A DNA stretch of 64,000 nt from Bretschneidera sinensis (GCA_023935145.1 CM043705.1:21206501-21270500); one strand, 5' to 3'; positions 33,275-44,543 are shown, numbered from the stretch's first letter. Notes: generated by a model from the sequence alone, not told the origin. Translations and numbers: made by a program.

Positions 33275-35770
33275 GTCTCTTTTATTGATGATTTTTCAAG
33301 GTATACATGGATTTACTTCATGAAGAGTAAAGCTGAAGCATTTGATAAGTTCTGTGAGTTTAGAGCATTCGTAGAAAACCATATGGAAAGAAAGATAAAG
33401 GTACTGAGAACAAATAATGGAGGAGAATTTTGCTCAGAAAAGTTTGAGCAAATCTATGTTGCAAGCGTTATTGCAAGATAGAAAACAACTCCATATACAC
33501 CTCAATTGAATGAGGTGGCCAAGAGACTCAATTGGTCACTCATGGAGAAATCAATGAGTATGTTGAGTTGTACAGGCTTGGAGCCGAAGTTCTAGACAGA
33601 GGCGGCTGCTACAACATGTTATTGGACGAACAGGTCACTTACATCAGTTTTTCAGGATCAGACACCGTTTAAGGCACTATTCAGGAAGAAGCAGAGTTTA
33701 GCTCATGTTAGAGTCTTTGGGTGTGATGCTTATATGCATGTGCCAAAAGAAAAGAGGAAAAAACTTGACAGCAAATCAATAAAGTGCATTTTCATTGGTT
33801 ATAAGGATGAGGTCAAGGGGCACAAGTTATGGAATCTAGAAAACAATAGTACAATTTACAGTAGAGATGTTGTGTTCACGGAAACACGAAGGGATGTAGT
33901 AGCTATCCAAGATGTACCGGAGCAGCCAAAGTAGGTTCAAATTGATCTTAGCCTGAGAGATAAAGAGTAGGAGACTACCCCACAGACTGCATTGGATACT
34001 TCAGATTCTGAGTCAGTTGGGTCTGAGCACGATATTCATGTTTTTTATGTAAAGGATAAGGATGAGGATGAGGATAAGGATGCTGGCTTGGGGGTGGAGA
34101 TCACGATTATGTCTCTTTCATTGATGATTTTTCAAGGTATGCATGGATTTACTTCATGAAGAGTAAAGATGAAGCATTTGATAAATTCTGTGAGTTTAAA
34201 GCATTCGTAGAAAATCAGATGGAAAGAAAGGTAAAGGTACTGAGAACAAATAATGGAAGGGAATTTTTCTCAGAAAATTTTGAAAAAAATCAATATGGCA
34301 AGCGTTATTGCAAGATAGAAAACAACTCTATATACACCTCAACAGAATGAGGTGGCCGGGAGACTTAGTTGGCCACTCATGGATAAATCAATGAGTATGC
34401 TGAGTTATGCAGGCTTGGAGCCGGAGTTCTAGACAGTGGTGGCTGCTACAACATGTTATCGGAAGAACAGATCATCTACATCAGCTTTTCAGGATCAGAC
34501 ACCGTTTGAGGCACTATTCGGGAAGAAGCCGAGTTTGGCTCATGTTAGGGTCTTTGGGTGTCATGCTTGTATACATGTGCCAAAAGAAAAGAGGAACAAA
34601 CTTGACAACAAATCAGTGAAGTGCATTTTCAATTGGTTATAGGGGTCAAGGGGTACAAGTTATGAAATCTAGAAAACAAAAGTACAGTTTACAGCAGAGA
34701 TGTTGTGTTCATTGAAAACACGATGGGATGTGGCTGCTATCCAAGATGTATCAGAACAGCCAAAGCAGGTTCAGATTGATCTTAGCCTGAGAGATAAAGA
34801 GTAGGAGACTAACCCACAGACTGTATCAGATACTTCAGATTCTGAGTCAGTTGGGTCTGAGCACGATATTCATGTTTCTAATGTAAAGGATGAGGATGAG
34901 GATTCAGATGCTAGCTCGGGGGTAGAGATCACGATTATGTCTCTTTCATTGATGATTTTTCAAGGTATGCATGGATTTACTTCATGAAGAGTAAAGATGA
35001 AGCATTTGATAAGTTCTATGAGTTTAAAGCATTCGTAAAAAATCATATGGAAAGAAAGATAAAGGTACTGAGAACAGATAATGGAGGAGAATTTTTCTCA
35101 GAAAAGTTTGAGAAAATCTATGTGGCCAGCGGTATTACAAGATAGAAAACAACTCCATATACACCTCAATAGAATGAGATGGCTGAGAGACTCAATTGGT
35201 CACTCATGGAGAAATCAATGAGTATGTTGAGTTGTGCAGGCTTGGAGCCGGAGTTATGGGCAGAGATGGGTCCTACAACATGTTTTCGGAAGAATAGGTC
35301 ACCTATATCAGCTTTCAGGATCAGACACTGTTTGAGGAACTATTCGGGAAGAAGCTGAGTTTAGCTCATGTTAGGGTCTTTGGGTGTGATGCTTGTATGC
35401 ATGTGCCAAAAGAAAAAAAAAATAACAAACTTGACAGCAAATCAGTAAAGTGCATTTTCATTGGTTATAAGGATAGGGTCAAGGGGTACAAGTTATAGAA
35501 TCCAAAAAATAATAGTACAATTTACAGCAGAGATGTTGTGTTCATGGAAACATAAAGGGATATGGCAACTATCTAAGAGGTATCGAAACAGCCAAAGTAG
35601 GTTCAGATTGATCTTAGCCCGAGAGATAAAGAGTAGGAGACTACCCCATAGACTGCATTGGATACTTCAGATTCTGATTCAGTTGGGTTTGAGCACTATA
35701 TTCATGTTTTTGATGTAAAGGATGAGGATGAAGATGAGGATGCTGGCTCGGGGGTAGAGATAACGCCTGT
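33275..35770 (+). repeat. Tandem triplication of the copia B integrase core, about 830-bp units
   Basis: Units start with GTCTCTTTTATTGATGAT or a one-base variant at 33275, 34111 and 34939 and are about 836, 828 and 830 bp long. Each carries the integrase core (Asp-Asp-Phe-Ser-Arg-Tyr near its start, RTNNG or RTDNG near 130 bp in, and the PYTPQ-NE catalytic Glu region), the GCHAC/GCDAY C-terminal part, and an acidic linker. Only the third is followed by RT. Units differ by point changes and small indels, including independent stop codons. Confidence 0.93.
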
Positions 35771-36842
35771 CATAAGGCGATCCACATAGGTTAGGAGACC
35801 ACCCATCAGGTATTCCCTTAGTGCCTGTAGTGCATTATATGCTTTAAATATTATTGGTGATGATCCTAGCACAGTGAAAGAGGCAATGACCTCGGAGGAT
35901 GCTACGAAAGAGGAGATGCCAGCACTGGACAAGAATGAAACATTGAACCTTGTGAAATTTCCTAGAGATAGGAAGGTAATTAGGTGCAAATGGGTTTTCA
36001 AGAAGAAAACAAATGCATATGGAATGGTAGAAAAGTACGAGGCACGTCTAGTTGTAAAGGGGTACTCGCAAATAGAGGGAATTGACTATGGTGAGATATT
36101 TTCCTTGGTAGCAAAGTTGACATCTATCAGATGTGTCTTATCCATGGCTGTTGCTTATGATCTAGAGGTTGAACAACTGGATGAGAAGATAGTTTTCCTT
36201 CATAGGGACTTAGAGGAGAAAATTTACATGAAGTAGCTTGAAGGCTTTGTGAATAAAGATAAGGAAGAACTGGTTTGTAAATTAAAGAATTCTTTGTATG
36301 GACTAAATTAGTCACCACTGATGTGGTACCAGAAGTTTGATACATATGCCATTCAGCTTGTGTTCACTCACAGCTATGCTAATCACTCTGTCTATGTGAA
36401 AAGGTTAGGGGTTGATTTTGTCATTTTAACCTTGTATGTTAATGATAAGCCTTGATTAGAAATAACAGGAAGATGATTAGAACTGTGAAGGCATTGTTGG
36501 TAAGGCAATTTGACATGAAAGATCTAGGGCCAACAAACTTTATCTTGGGTATACAGATAAAGAGGGATCGTGAAAATCAAAAACTGTGGCTAAGTCAGAA
36601 GAAGTATATTGAAGAAATGTTGAAGAAATTCAACATGTCTAAAATGTTCGAAGATGGAGAAAGAAGCTGAAGAAATGGCGTACGTACTTTATGATAGTGC
36701 GGTTGGAAGCTTGATGTACGCCATGGTATGTACGAGACCAGATATTACCCAAGTAGTGGCAGTATTGAGCAGATATATGTCTAATCCTGGGAAACAGCAT
36801 TGGATATCAATCAAGAGAGTTCTTAAATATCTTCATGGCACG
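35771..36842 (+). pseudogene. Copia B reverse transcriptase
   Basis: The frame 35874-36236 has CKWVFKKK, YEARLVVKGYSQ and a LEVEQLDEKIVFLH palm segment. The catalytic box at 36435-36446 reads Tyr-Val-Asn-Asp in place of Tyr-Val-Asp-Asp, so a catalytic Asp is lost. Frames 36452-36670 and 36654-36845 give FDMKDLGPTNFILG and the VCTRPDI segment. The reading stops at the solo LTR (LKYLHGT is the last phrase) and resumes after it. Confidence 0.9.
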
Positions 36843-38474
36843 TGATTACGCCCAAAGTATAACACGGTTATTGTAGTACGGCTTTGGGGTGTCGATTCCA
36901 CAGGAAAACAAGTTAAGTACAAAGGAAAATGTGTGAACCTTAAAACGAACGATAAAAGTTAAACTAAAGATTTTTGAGCTTTGATGGTGAAATAATGTAA
37001 AGGAAAATTGCGTAAATGTAAATGAAATATAAATGAGAAATAACAAGGTTCCAGGAATCCTCCTTAGGTTTGTTCCCTATTTCCACTCTTGATTCAATTG
37101 ATTTTATCTCGATTGCAAGTTTCAACTCCCAAACAAGCAATCGGAATATATTCAATCAAGCACATTTATAACTCTTATATAATTGCTACGAATTAATCAT
37201 TGATTTCAGTTCATGCACACATGACCGATCTTAAAGATTATCAAGAAACGACAATATATCTTAAAAGACAATATCGCAGTAATGGACAATCAATAAGATA
37301 AATCTACCGGAATCAATCACATCTAAGCAACCTCAATGGAGGAGAATGATGCAATCACCGGATTAAGATAGTCTAAAAGAAGAAGAATAAGAAGTACGTC
37401 TATCACATGAACTCAAATCTTCTTACTTAATCAACGAATAATTCATAAACAATATTTAACAATAAATCCGTACAACTGAATCAAGAACAGAAAATAAAGA
37501 ACAAGAAATCCCTAAAGATTCATCCCTTTCCCTTGTAAAATGATTAGTTGGCCATGGAAATCAAGGTGGAAGAACAATAAGGATGCTCTCCCCTTGATTT
37601 GGCCATGGAGTTCAAGGTGGATGAACAATATGGATGTTCTCCCCTTGATTTGCAACCAAAGAAAACTTAGAAATAAAATGGAAGAATGCTGGATTTGGAT
37701 CCCTTGAATCCTCTCTTTTTTCTCTCTTCCTTGCTTTCTCTCCTCAATGCCTAGCTGCACACTCCATAAAGATATATTTATAGAGCATGAGGGGGGGTGT
37801 TTTGGTCTTGGAGAATGTCATTTTCTCGCCCTAATCCGGTCAAGAGGCGAGTGGGCCGTGCAGTGCGTCTGGGCCTGCTGTGCTGGCCTAAACTGTTTCC
37901 ACAAAAACTGCCATAACTTTCTCTAGAAAAATCCTTTTTATGAACCGTAAAATTCTCCAGAAATTAGACTTCCAGATCTTTCTAGGAATATATGGCTCAT
38001 CATCTGGTTCTTCCTACATCAATATAGTTTAATCTACAAAGATAATTGATCTGTACGGGAAATTCTGGCAATTCAGTGAAACTCCTTCAGCTTGTATGCA
38101 GAAGTGCACACACTAGTGTGCCTACCCTTAACTTGCTCCAAAGTGATGCACACACTTATGTGCAGTCTTTTAGCTTACTGTTCTTTATTACTCCAGCCTT
38201 GGTTTAGACTTTAACCATCTTTGAATTATGTTTGAACATGTCTAAACCTTGGACAAAAACGAGCACCGACACCTAAGATCTTTTGGTGCTTTAAACATGG
38301 ATCGCTTTATTATCTATTTTGTACTCAAAGCACCTGAAAATGCATCGAATTAAGTCAATGATTTATGAATATCACTTTAGAGTTATCAACATGTAAAAGT
38401 GCGATTATGACCGAGATCAGCCCTAAAATGTTATCAATTAAGTATTGTTTAGATGCATTTTATGACTCTCATCA
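36843..38474 (-). mobile_element. Solo LTR of the gypsy G1 family
   Basis: Its 1632 bp are collinear with both G1 LTRs. The exact target duplication GCACG flanks it at 36838-36842 and 38475-38479. No internal sequence is present, so the element was reduced by recombination between its LTRs. It lies inside the copia B RNase H gene, whose reading continues across it. Confidence 0.95.
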
Positions 38475-39041
38475 GCACGTCAGAGTTTACATTGTGTTAT
38501 AGAGGCATTGGAGGTAAGAAGAATCTTGATATTATAGGATCAGTTAATACTGACTGGGGAGGAGACATTGATAGTAGGAGGTCTACAAGCGGATATGTGT
38601 TCAATCTGTTTAGTGGGGAAGTGAGTTGGATGAGTAAAAAGCAAAGTGTTGTCACCCTTTCATCTACAGAAGCAGAGTATATGGCAATAACTCATGCTGG
38701 AAATGAAGTAGTTTAGCTTTAAAGGTTGTGTGTTGAGCTTGGGTTTAAACAAGAAGCAGTGAAGGTGAAATGTGACGATCAAGGTGATATCTTCTTAGCA
38801 AAGAATCCTGCATTTCATTCATGGAGAAAGCACATTGATATCCAATATCACTTCATCCGGGAAAAGATTAAAAAAAAGGTGATAATCTTGGAGAAAGTTG
38901 ATACAGCGATGAACAACGTAGATTTCTTGACTAAGACAGTTAGTTTAGCCAAGTTTGAGTGGTGTGCTATTGAGAGGAGCTTGAAAAAACAGAGTCTAAG
39001 GAAATGTTCCATGTGTGTGAATTATTTACTAAATAGGAGAT
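38475..39041 (+). pseudogene. Copia B RNase H, C-terminal part
   Basis: After the solo LTR the frame gives SVNTDWGGDIDSRRSTSGY, SSTEAEYMA near 38670 and KCDDQGDIFLAKNPAFHS near 38770, typical copia RNase H. It ends before the polypurine tract. A TAG at about 38714 breaks the frame. Confidence 0.9.
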
Positions 39042-39424
39042 TGTTAGAGTTGGTACATACTTCACGGGACCATATCTGTAGAATCCTGAATGAACACGGG
39101 GTCTCGTTCCCTGGTGAACAGGTGGGGGTCTAGCTCCTTGTACATGAGTTACGTCTGATTATTTGCTTGGTGGTTTGGGTTTAGGTCCATGAATAGCCGC
39201 AGTTCTGCAAGACGAAAATCCTAATTAGACCCTAATTAGGACGTCTTAAGTTGCTTATAAATACTCTTTATATACTACGCATACATTGTAACGAGAGATT
39301 TGTGAGGTTTATAATAAGAAACTTCTGGCAGGACGTAGCCCTATTCTGGGGTGAACCTGGGTAAATCTTGTCTTCTTTTCTTTCTGTTTATAATTCGTGT
39401 GATTGGTAGGTATCGAATCGTTCA
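39042..39424 (+). repeat. 3' LTR of copia B
   Basis: Aligns with 31284-31669 with scattered differences; TATA box at 39256-39263. It is followed by ATATCT and then the TRIM LTR. Confidence 0.93.
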
Positions 39425-40035
39425 ATATCTTGTTAGGCCTGATAACCCAAGTTTAGGAGAAACTTGCTGGAGAACCCACCAAAACAAAGGCCCAAATATA
39501 TGTTATAGGAGACCATATGAACCCAAAAGCTTAACCTAATGGTTTCTGGTTCCACCACCATATATATGTCATTCACTTATCTAGTTTTTTTTTCATGTGG
39601 GATTGATTTTCCATATCTCTTTACTCACATGTGAATATTCCCAACAATCTCCCCCTCACATGTGAGTCTCTATTGCTCCACTCACCATCATGCTTATACC
39701 AACTCCAAACTTATACCATAGTCCAACAGGCACACTTGGAAAGTCACCCATTCTCCTATCGAGATTAGAGAACCACACATCGACTTTCAACAATGAGCTT
39801 CATAGATTCCACTTTTCGAACCACACAGACTTCACTGTGCGAGCATGACTCGCTCACTACATAAGTCACCTTGTTCGCGCTACACGAGTTCCTCGAGCTC
39901 CCCATGTTGTTTGACTATACCACCGTCAGTATCCTGGAGTTAACCGCATGATTTGGTCATGCCCAATCGAACCTAACTCCGATACCACTTGTTAGGCATG
40001 ATAACCCAAGTTTGGGAGAAACCTGCTAGAGAGTC

Positions 40036-40892
40036 TGTTGGTTTTTTGTCTAAGGTTTAAACATGGTTCAAACATGGTCAAGGTTTGAATAGGTCCAAAC
40101 ATGATTCAAAGATGGTTAAAATCCAAACCAAAGATGGAGTATGAAAGTTCAGCAAGTTAAAAGGTCGCACACAAGTGTGTGCTTAAGTTTTGAGTGTGGC
40201 AAGGTTAGGCACACTACTGTGGAAGTTTCTGGCCACAGGTAGGAGGTGTGCGCACAGCATCAGGAGGCTGCAGCATCAGGTCACGCCGCAGCACACAGCA
40301 CTACATCAAAACGCACAGCATCACTTGGAGAGTGATGAAGGGCTGAGATTAAAGGAAGAACATGATCAAAGGGTCAAGAATGATTCACAAGATTGTCCAA
40401 GAATTAAGAGGCTATAAAAAGGGTTTCTTAGCCTCATTTCAAGTGGTGAAAAAGGTGTGTGAGAGAACCACACAGGTTGTGACATTGTGAGATCATTGTA
40501 AACACTAAGAGAGAATTGTGTAGAGAGACATAAACACAAGAGGGACTCTTGTAGTGAGGCTGGTTGTAATAAGATAGAGAGAGTCTAGATTAGATTAGAG
40601 AACATTGTTGAGTTCTCATCTTCTTCCTTCTCTTCTTGTTTCTTCAAGAACTTGGATTCTTGAAGAGGATTGCTGTAACTTTGTAAGAACCATTGAGATA
40701 GTGCAGAGAGTTCGGAGGAACTCACGGGGACGTAGGCACATTGTCGAACCTCGACAACAAATTACTTGTCTTCTTTCTTTCTTTGATTTTCTGTTCTTGT
40801 GTTCGATTGCTGAAATTCTTTCTACAAGTGATTCAAGACTTGGGTGTTTGGAAGATCACCACCTGGGCATCTTGTCAAGGTGATTTCCAACA
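40036..40892 (+). repeat. 5' LTR of copia C
   Basis: A TATA box (TATAAAAA) lies at 40413-40420. U3 carries the 16-bp palindrome GCACACAAGTGTGTGC at 40167-40182 in a module shared with G1. Confidence 0.95.
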
Positions 40893-40989
40893 GTGGTATC
40901 AGAGCTTTGGTCAGTGGTATCAGAGCACAGCAGCTGGTTATCGGAACAAGAAGTAGAAGGTACGGAGCCAAGACTCCAAGAATCAAAGA

Positions 40990-41195
40990 TCAACTTCTTG
41001 GGTGATTCAAGAATGGAGTTAAGATCTATATCTGATCGTGTTCTTGAGGTAAATCAAAAACGGTGTTAAGATCAATATCTGATCGTGTTCTTGAGGGTGA
41101 TTCAAGAACGGTGAAAAGATCAAGATCTGGTCGTGTTCTTGAGAGTGATTCAAGAACGGTTAAGATCCATCTTCGATCTGTGTTCTTGAGGTTGA
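40990..41195 (+). repeat. Tandem repeats in the copia C leader, about 55-bp unit
   Basis: Three to four imperfect units share TCTGATCGTGTTCTTGAG and GTGATTCAAGAACGGT phrases. They lie between the primer site and the gag start. Confidence 0.85.
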
Positions 41196-41243
41196 AGAAA
41201 GCAGTTGTGGTTAGTGCACAAATCTGGGATCTTGTCCGCAAAG

Positions 41244-42044
41244 ATGGCTTCAAATTTTTGTGTGGAGAAGTTTGATGGAAAGAGAGACTTTGCCTTATGG
41301 AAGCGGAAGATCAAGGCGGTTCTCATGCAGCAGAAAGTGGACTTGGCTATTGGAGAAGATGATGCTTTTCCAGCTAGTGCCACGGAGGACCAGTGGACCG
41401 AGATGAAGAAGATGGCTTATAGCACCATTTTCTTGCACATGTCGGATAATGTCACAAGGGAGTGCAGAGACTCGGAGGATCCGGCTGTCATATGGAAGAA
41501 ACTAGATGAGTTGTTTCTTACCAAGACTCTCCCGGATAAGAGGTATCTTCGGAAACGAATCTTTGCTTTTAAATTTGATCCTAAGAAAGAGTTGCAAGAT
41601 AATCTTGATGCCAAGAAAAGGAGTGCATCAAGTGGTAAAAGGTTGTTCTTTAAAAGAAGGCCATCAACTTGGTATGGCAACAACCATGGCTACTACCGAG
41701 ACAGAGGTAGAGGAGAGAGCCATAGGAGAGTGCACAGCAGCATGTATGGCTACTACCAGGACAGAGGTAGAGGAGAGAGCCATAGGAGAGTGCAGAACAG
41801 CATGCATGGCTATTACCAGGACAGAGGTAGAGGAGAAAGCCATGGGAGAATGCATTCCAAACTGAGATTTGGAGGGAAGTGTTGCTACTACTGCCATAAG
41901 GAGGGTCATGTCAAGAAAGATTGTGAGAAGATGACAAGGGATAGAGGAGGAAGCCATACCAAGAATGGAGAGGATTCGGTTGCCAAAACAGAACAGCAAG
42001 ATGATGATGTTCTTATTGTGTGCTCAAGTGTGAGCAAAGGGTAA
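41244..42044 (+). CDS. Copia C gag
   Basis: A 266-residue open frame. I choose the Met at 41244 because MASNFCVEKFDGKRDF matches copia Gag starts; an in-frame Met at 41205 adds 13 unlikely residues. The capsid part has FALWKRKIKAVL and ends early (after residue 135) by an apparent in-frame deletion. Three tandem repeats of about 20 residues follow (YYQDRGRGESHRRV, residues about 148-204), basic and rich in Arg and Gly. A zinc knuckle (CYYCHKEGHVKKDC) comes next. The TAA at 42042 separates it from pol in the same frame. Confidence 0.85.
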   Translation: MASNFCVEKFDGKRDFALWKRKIKAVLMQQKVDLAIGEDDAFPASATEDQWTEMKKMAYSTIFLHMSDNVTRECRDSEDPAVIWKKLDELFLTKTLPDKRYLRKRIFAFKFDPKKELQDNLDAKKRSASSGKRLFFKRRPSTWYGNNHGYYRDRGRGESHRRVHSSMYGYYQDRGRGESHRRVQNSMHGYYQDRGRGESHGRMHSKLRFGGKCCYYCHKEGHVKKDCEKMTRDRGGSHTKNGEDSVAKTEQQDDDVLIVCSSVSKG

Positions 42045-43631
42045 GAAGGCAGCGGGAAATGGATCTTGGATACTGGGTGCACTCATCATATGAGCCCTCA
42101 CAAAGAATGGTTCAAGAATTTCAAGGAGATCAATGAGGGAAGAGTCTTCTTGAGGAATGATAATTCTTGCCAAGTGAGAGGGATTGGAGACATCCAATTG
42201 AGGATGTTTGATGGAGTCACAAGGCTGCTCGAAAATGTGAGGTATGTTCCAGATTTGAAGAGGAACTTGATCTCATTGGGGCAGCTGGATTCTATGGGCT
42301 ATACATGCAAGATAGAGGGAGGAAAGATCAAGGTGGCTAAGGAGTCTTTGGTAGTGATCAAGGCAGCAAGAAACGATGGACTCTATGAGATGATCGGAGA
42401 AATAGAAACCAATGATCAAGCAGCAAGCTTGATGGCTGAGCTGGACAAGGCAGCCCTTTGGCACACTCGTTTGGTACACATGAGCGAAAAGGGCCTGCAA
42501 GTGCTTAGCAAGGAAGGTCTACTTGGTGGTGACAAAGTAGAAAAAATGGATTCCTGTAAGAGCTGTGTTCTTAGGCAACAACATCGGGTCAACTTCAACA
42601 CCGGAGTGCACAAGTCTAAGGGCATTCTTGACTACATTCATGCGAACCTTTGGGGACCAGCAAGGACACCAACACAGGGAGGTAACATTTACTTTCTGTC
42701 TTTAATTGATGATCATTCAAGAAAAGTGTGGGTTTATTTGGTGAAAAATAAATTAGATGCCTTGAATAAGTTAGTGGTGTGGAAAGGGCTGGTTGAGACT
42801 CAAATGGGTAGAGTAGTTAAGGGGATAAGAACCGATAAGGGCTTAGAAATTTTTAACCAAGAACTTGATCAATTCTATAGGTTAAATGGCATTCTAAGAC
42901 ATAGGATGGTTGTGGAAACTCCTCAGCAAAGTGGAGTTGCTGAGTTGATGAATAAGACCCTTATGGAAAAAGTTAGGTGCATGTTAAATAAATCCGGATT
43001 ACCCAAATGTTTTTTGGGGGAAGCGGTGTCTACAACTGCATATTTGATTAATAGATCGCCCTCTAGGATTTTATACCATAAGACTTCCGAAGAGTTGTGG
43101 AGTGGAAAACCCCCTAAGTTGGACAACATTAGGACTTTTGGGTGTGCTGCATATGCACTCCAAAAGGAGGACAAGCTTAGCCCAGGATCTAGAAAATATG
43201 TGTTTCTAGGATATGGGGAAGGGACTAAGGGGTACAGGTTGTGGTCCTTAGAAAAAGAAGGATTTAAACTCATAATAAGTAGGGATGTTGTCTTTAATGA
43301 ATTATTATTTCCCTACTTGGAGAAAACTAACCCTGCAGGGGCTAGTGAGCAAACCAATTCAGAAATTGTTGAGCATAGCATCAAGGGAGATTCTGTTCAG
43401 GTAGAGCAAAGGAGGCAAGAGGGTTCGGACCAGGTAGAGCCCTTGGATGATTGCCAAGCTCAAGAAACTCAAGAAGAGGCTGAACACAAAGAAGATACTG
43501 CAACAAGTCAGAAGGACTTTCAGCTCATAAGAGACCAGGAAAGAAGGCTGGTCAGACCACCTTCAAGATGTGGGTTTGCGGATGCTGCGGATGCAGCAGC
43601 TCCTTGGATAGAAGGAGAGATGAGTGAATAA
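42045..43631 (+). CDS. Copia C protease and integrase
   Basis: The frame begins with the protease site WILDTGCTHHMSP (42060-42100). LISLGQLDSMGY and the zinc-binding LWHTRLVHMSEKGL segment follow, in which the usual Gly-His reads Val-His. The integrase core has a first acidic site read as HANLWGPA, where an Asp is expected before Leu, so it is Asn here. The second site reads RTDKGLE, and the Glu region is PQQSGVAELMNKT. The C-terminal part ends with RDVVFNE and an acidic linker. The Asp-to-Asn change suggests an inactive integrase. Confidence 0.88.
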   Translation, partial: EGSGKWILDTGCTHHMSPHKEWFKNFKEINEGRVFLRNDNSCQVRGIGDIQLRMFDGVTRLLENVRYVPDLKRNLISLGQLDSMGYTCKIEGGKIKVAKESLVVIKAARNDGLYEMIGEIETNDQAASLMAELDKAALWHTRLVHMSEKGLQVLSKEGLLGGDKVEKMDSCKSCVLRQQHRVNFNTGVHKSKGILDYIHANLWGPARTPTQGGNIYFLSLIDDHSRKVWVYLVKNKLDALNKLVVWKGLVETQMGRVVKGIRTDKGLEIFNQELDQFYRLNGILRHRMVVETPQQSGVAELMNKTLMEKVRCMLNKSGLPKCFLGEAVSTTAYLINRSPSRILYHKTSEELWSGKPPKLDNIRTFGCAAYALQKEDKLSPGSRKYVFLGYGEGTKGYRLWSLEKEGFKLIISRDVVFNELLFPYLEKTNPAGASEQTNSEIVEHSIKGDSVQVEQRRQEGSDQVEPLDDCQAQETQEEAEHKEDTATSQKDFQLIRDQERRLVRPPSRCGFADAADAAAPWIEGEMSE

Positions 43632-44543
43632 GAAACTTATACGATGGCCATGGAGTGTAAGGATTCGTCAAAGTGGCAGCTAGCTATGGAGGAAGAAATA
43701 GATTCTTTGAGGAAGAACAACTTCTGGGAATTGGTGAAAATTCCAGGAAATCAGAAAGTTATGGAATGTAAGTGCACTTACAAGATCAAAGAATGGTGCC
43801 CTCCAAGAGATGAAGTCCGGAACAAGGCTAAGCTGGTGGCGAATAGGTTCACAAGAAGAGGAGACATAGGTTTCACAGAAACTTTCACACCTGGACACAA
43901 GGTGGAGAAGATGGTGAGTATCCTCACCTATGTCATTGATGGGCTGTTAGTTTGGAACAGCAGGAAGAGGATGGAAAGGTTTACATCTCAACTCAGTGAG
44001 GAGTTCGAGATGAAGAATCTCAGCCTTGCACAAAAGATCCTTGGGATGAGGAGAATCACCCGGGAAAAGAAGAGAAACAGGTCAAGTGTTTCTTGGGCAA
44101 TGGATGTTTTCAGCAAATGTGTGAGTAATCCTGGAAAAGAGCATTGTCTTGGGATGAAGTGGTTGCTGAGGTACATGGAGGCTCAGTGGCAGCCAGTGGT
44201 AGCACTCATAACAACCAGGGCATAATGCATAGCGGCTACGGAAGCCATAAAGGAGGCTATGGGGTGCAAAGGGTTGTTGGACGAGTGGGAGGTCCTAAAA
44301 GAGCAGGTGGTGGTATCTTTGGATAGCCAAAGTGCGGGGCACTTGTGGAGGTATCCGGTGTTCCATGAGGGGACGGAGCATATGGATGTTCGGTATCATT
44401 ACATTCTGGAAAATGGTACAGAAGGAAGCATTCATGTTGACAAGAAGACCACGGAGAAAAGTCCTGCAGATTTAGGCACCAAGTTTCTACCTCTAAGTAA
44501 GTTCAATCATTGCCTTGAATTACTTAGGATTGGAGTCGGTTGA
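43632..44543 (+). pseudogene. Copia C reverse transcriptase remnant and RNase H
   Basis: The N-terminal RT part (WQLAMEEEIDSLRKNNFWEL, residues from 43674) leads to FTETFTP. The palm is then lost: the reading jumps to YVIDGLLV (about 43930), derived from the YVDD box end. A second jump goes from REKKRN to FSKCVSNPGKEH. The frame 44259-44543 gives the RNase H end with SLDSQSAGHL and the VDKKTTEKSPADLGTKFL stretch. Both jumps keep frame. Without RT the element depends on a helper. Confidence 0.85.

Larger units (their letters stand above)
31284..39424 (+). mobile_element. Copia B: Ty1/copia element with triplicated integrase segment and a nested solo LTR
   Basis: LTRs are 31284-31669 and 39042-39424 (386 and 383 bp). 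The order is primer site, gag, protease, integrase (in three tandem copies), RT, RNase H, polypurine tract (AAATAGGAGAT at 39031-39041). A G1 solo LTR interrupts RNase H. Left flank is AAGCG but the right flank is ATATC, so it has no target duplication of its own; AAGTG is found at the far end of the adjoining TRIM. It is heavily decayed. Confidence 0.92.

Noticed and set aside
39431..39989. Cassandra-type TRIM with a 5S-like segment
   Set aside because: No 5S rRNA-like internal promoter sequence could be found in the LTRs; only the TRIM structure is supported.
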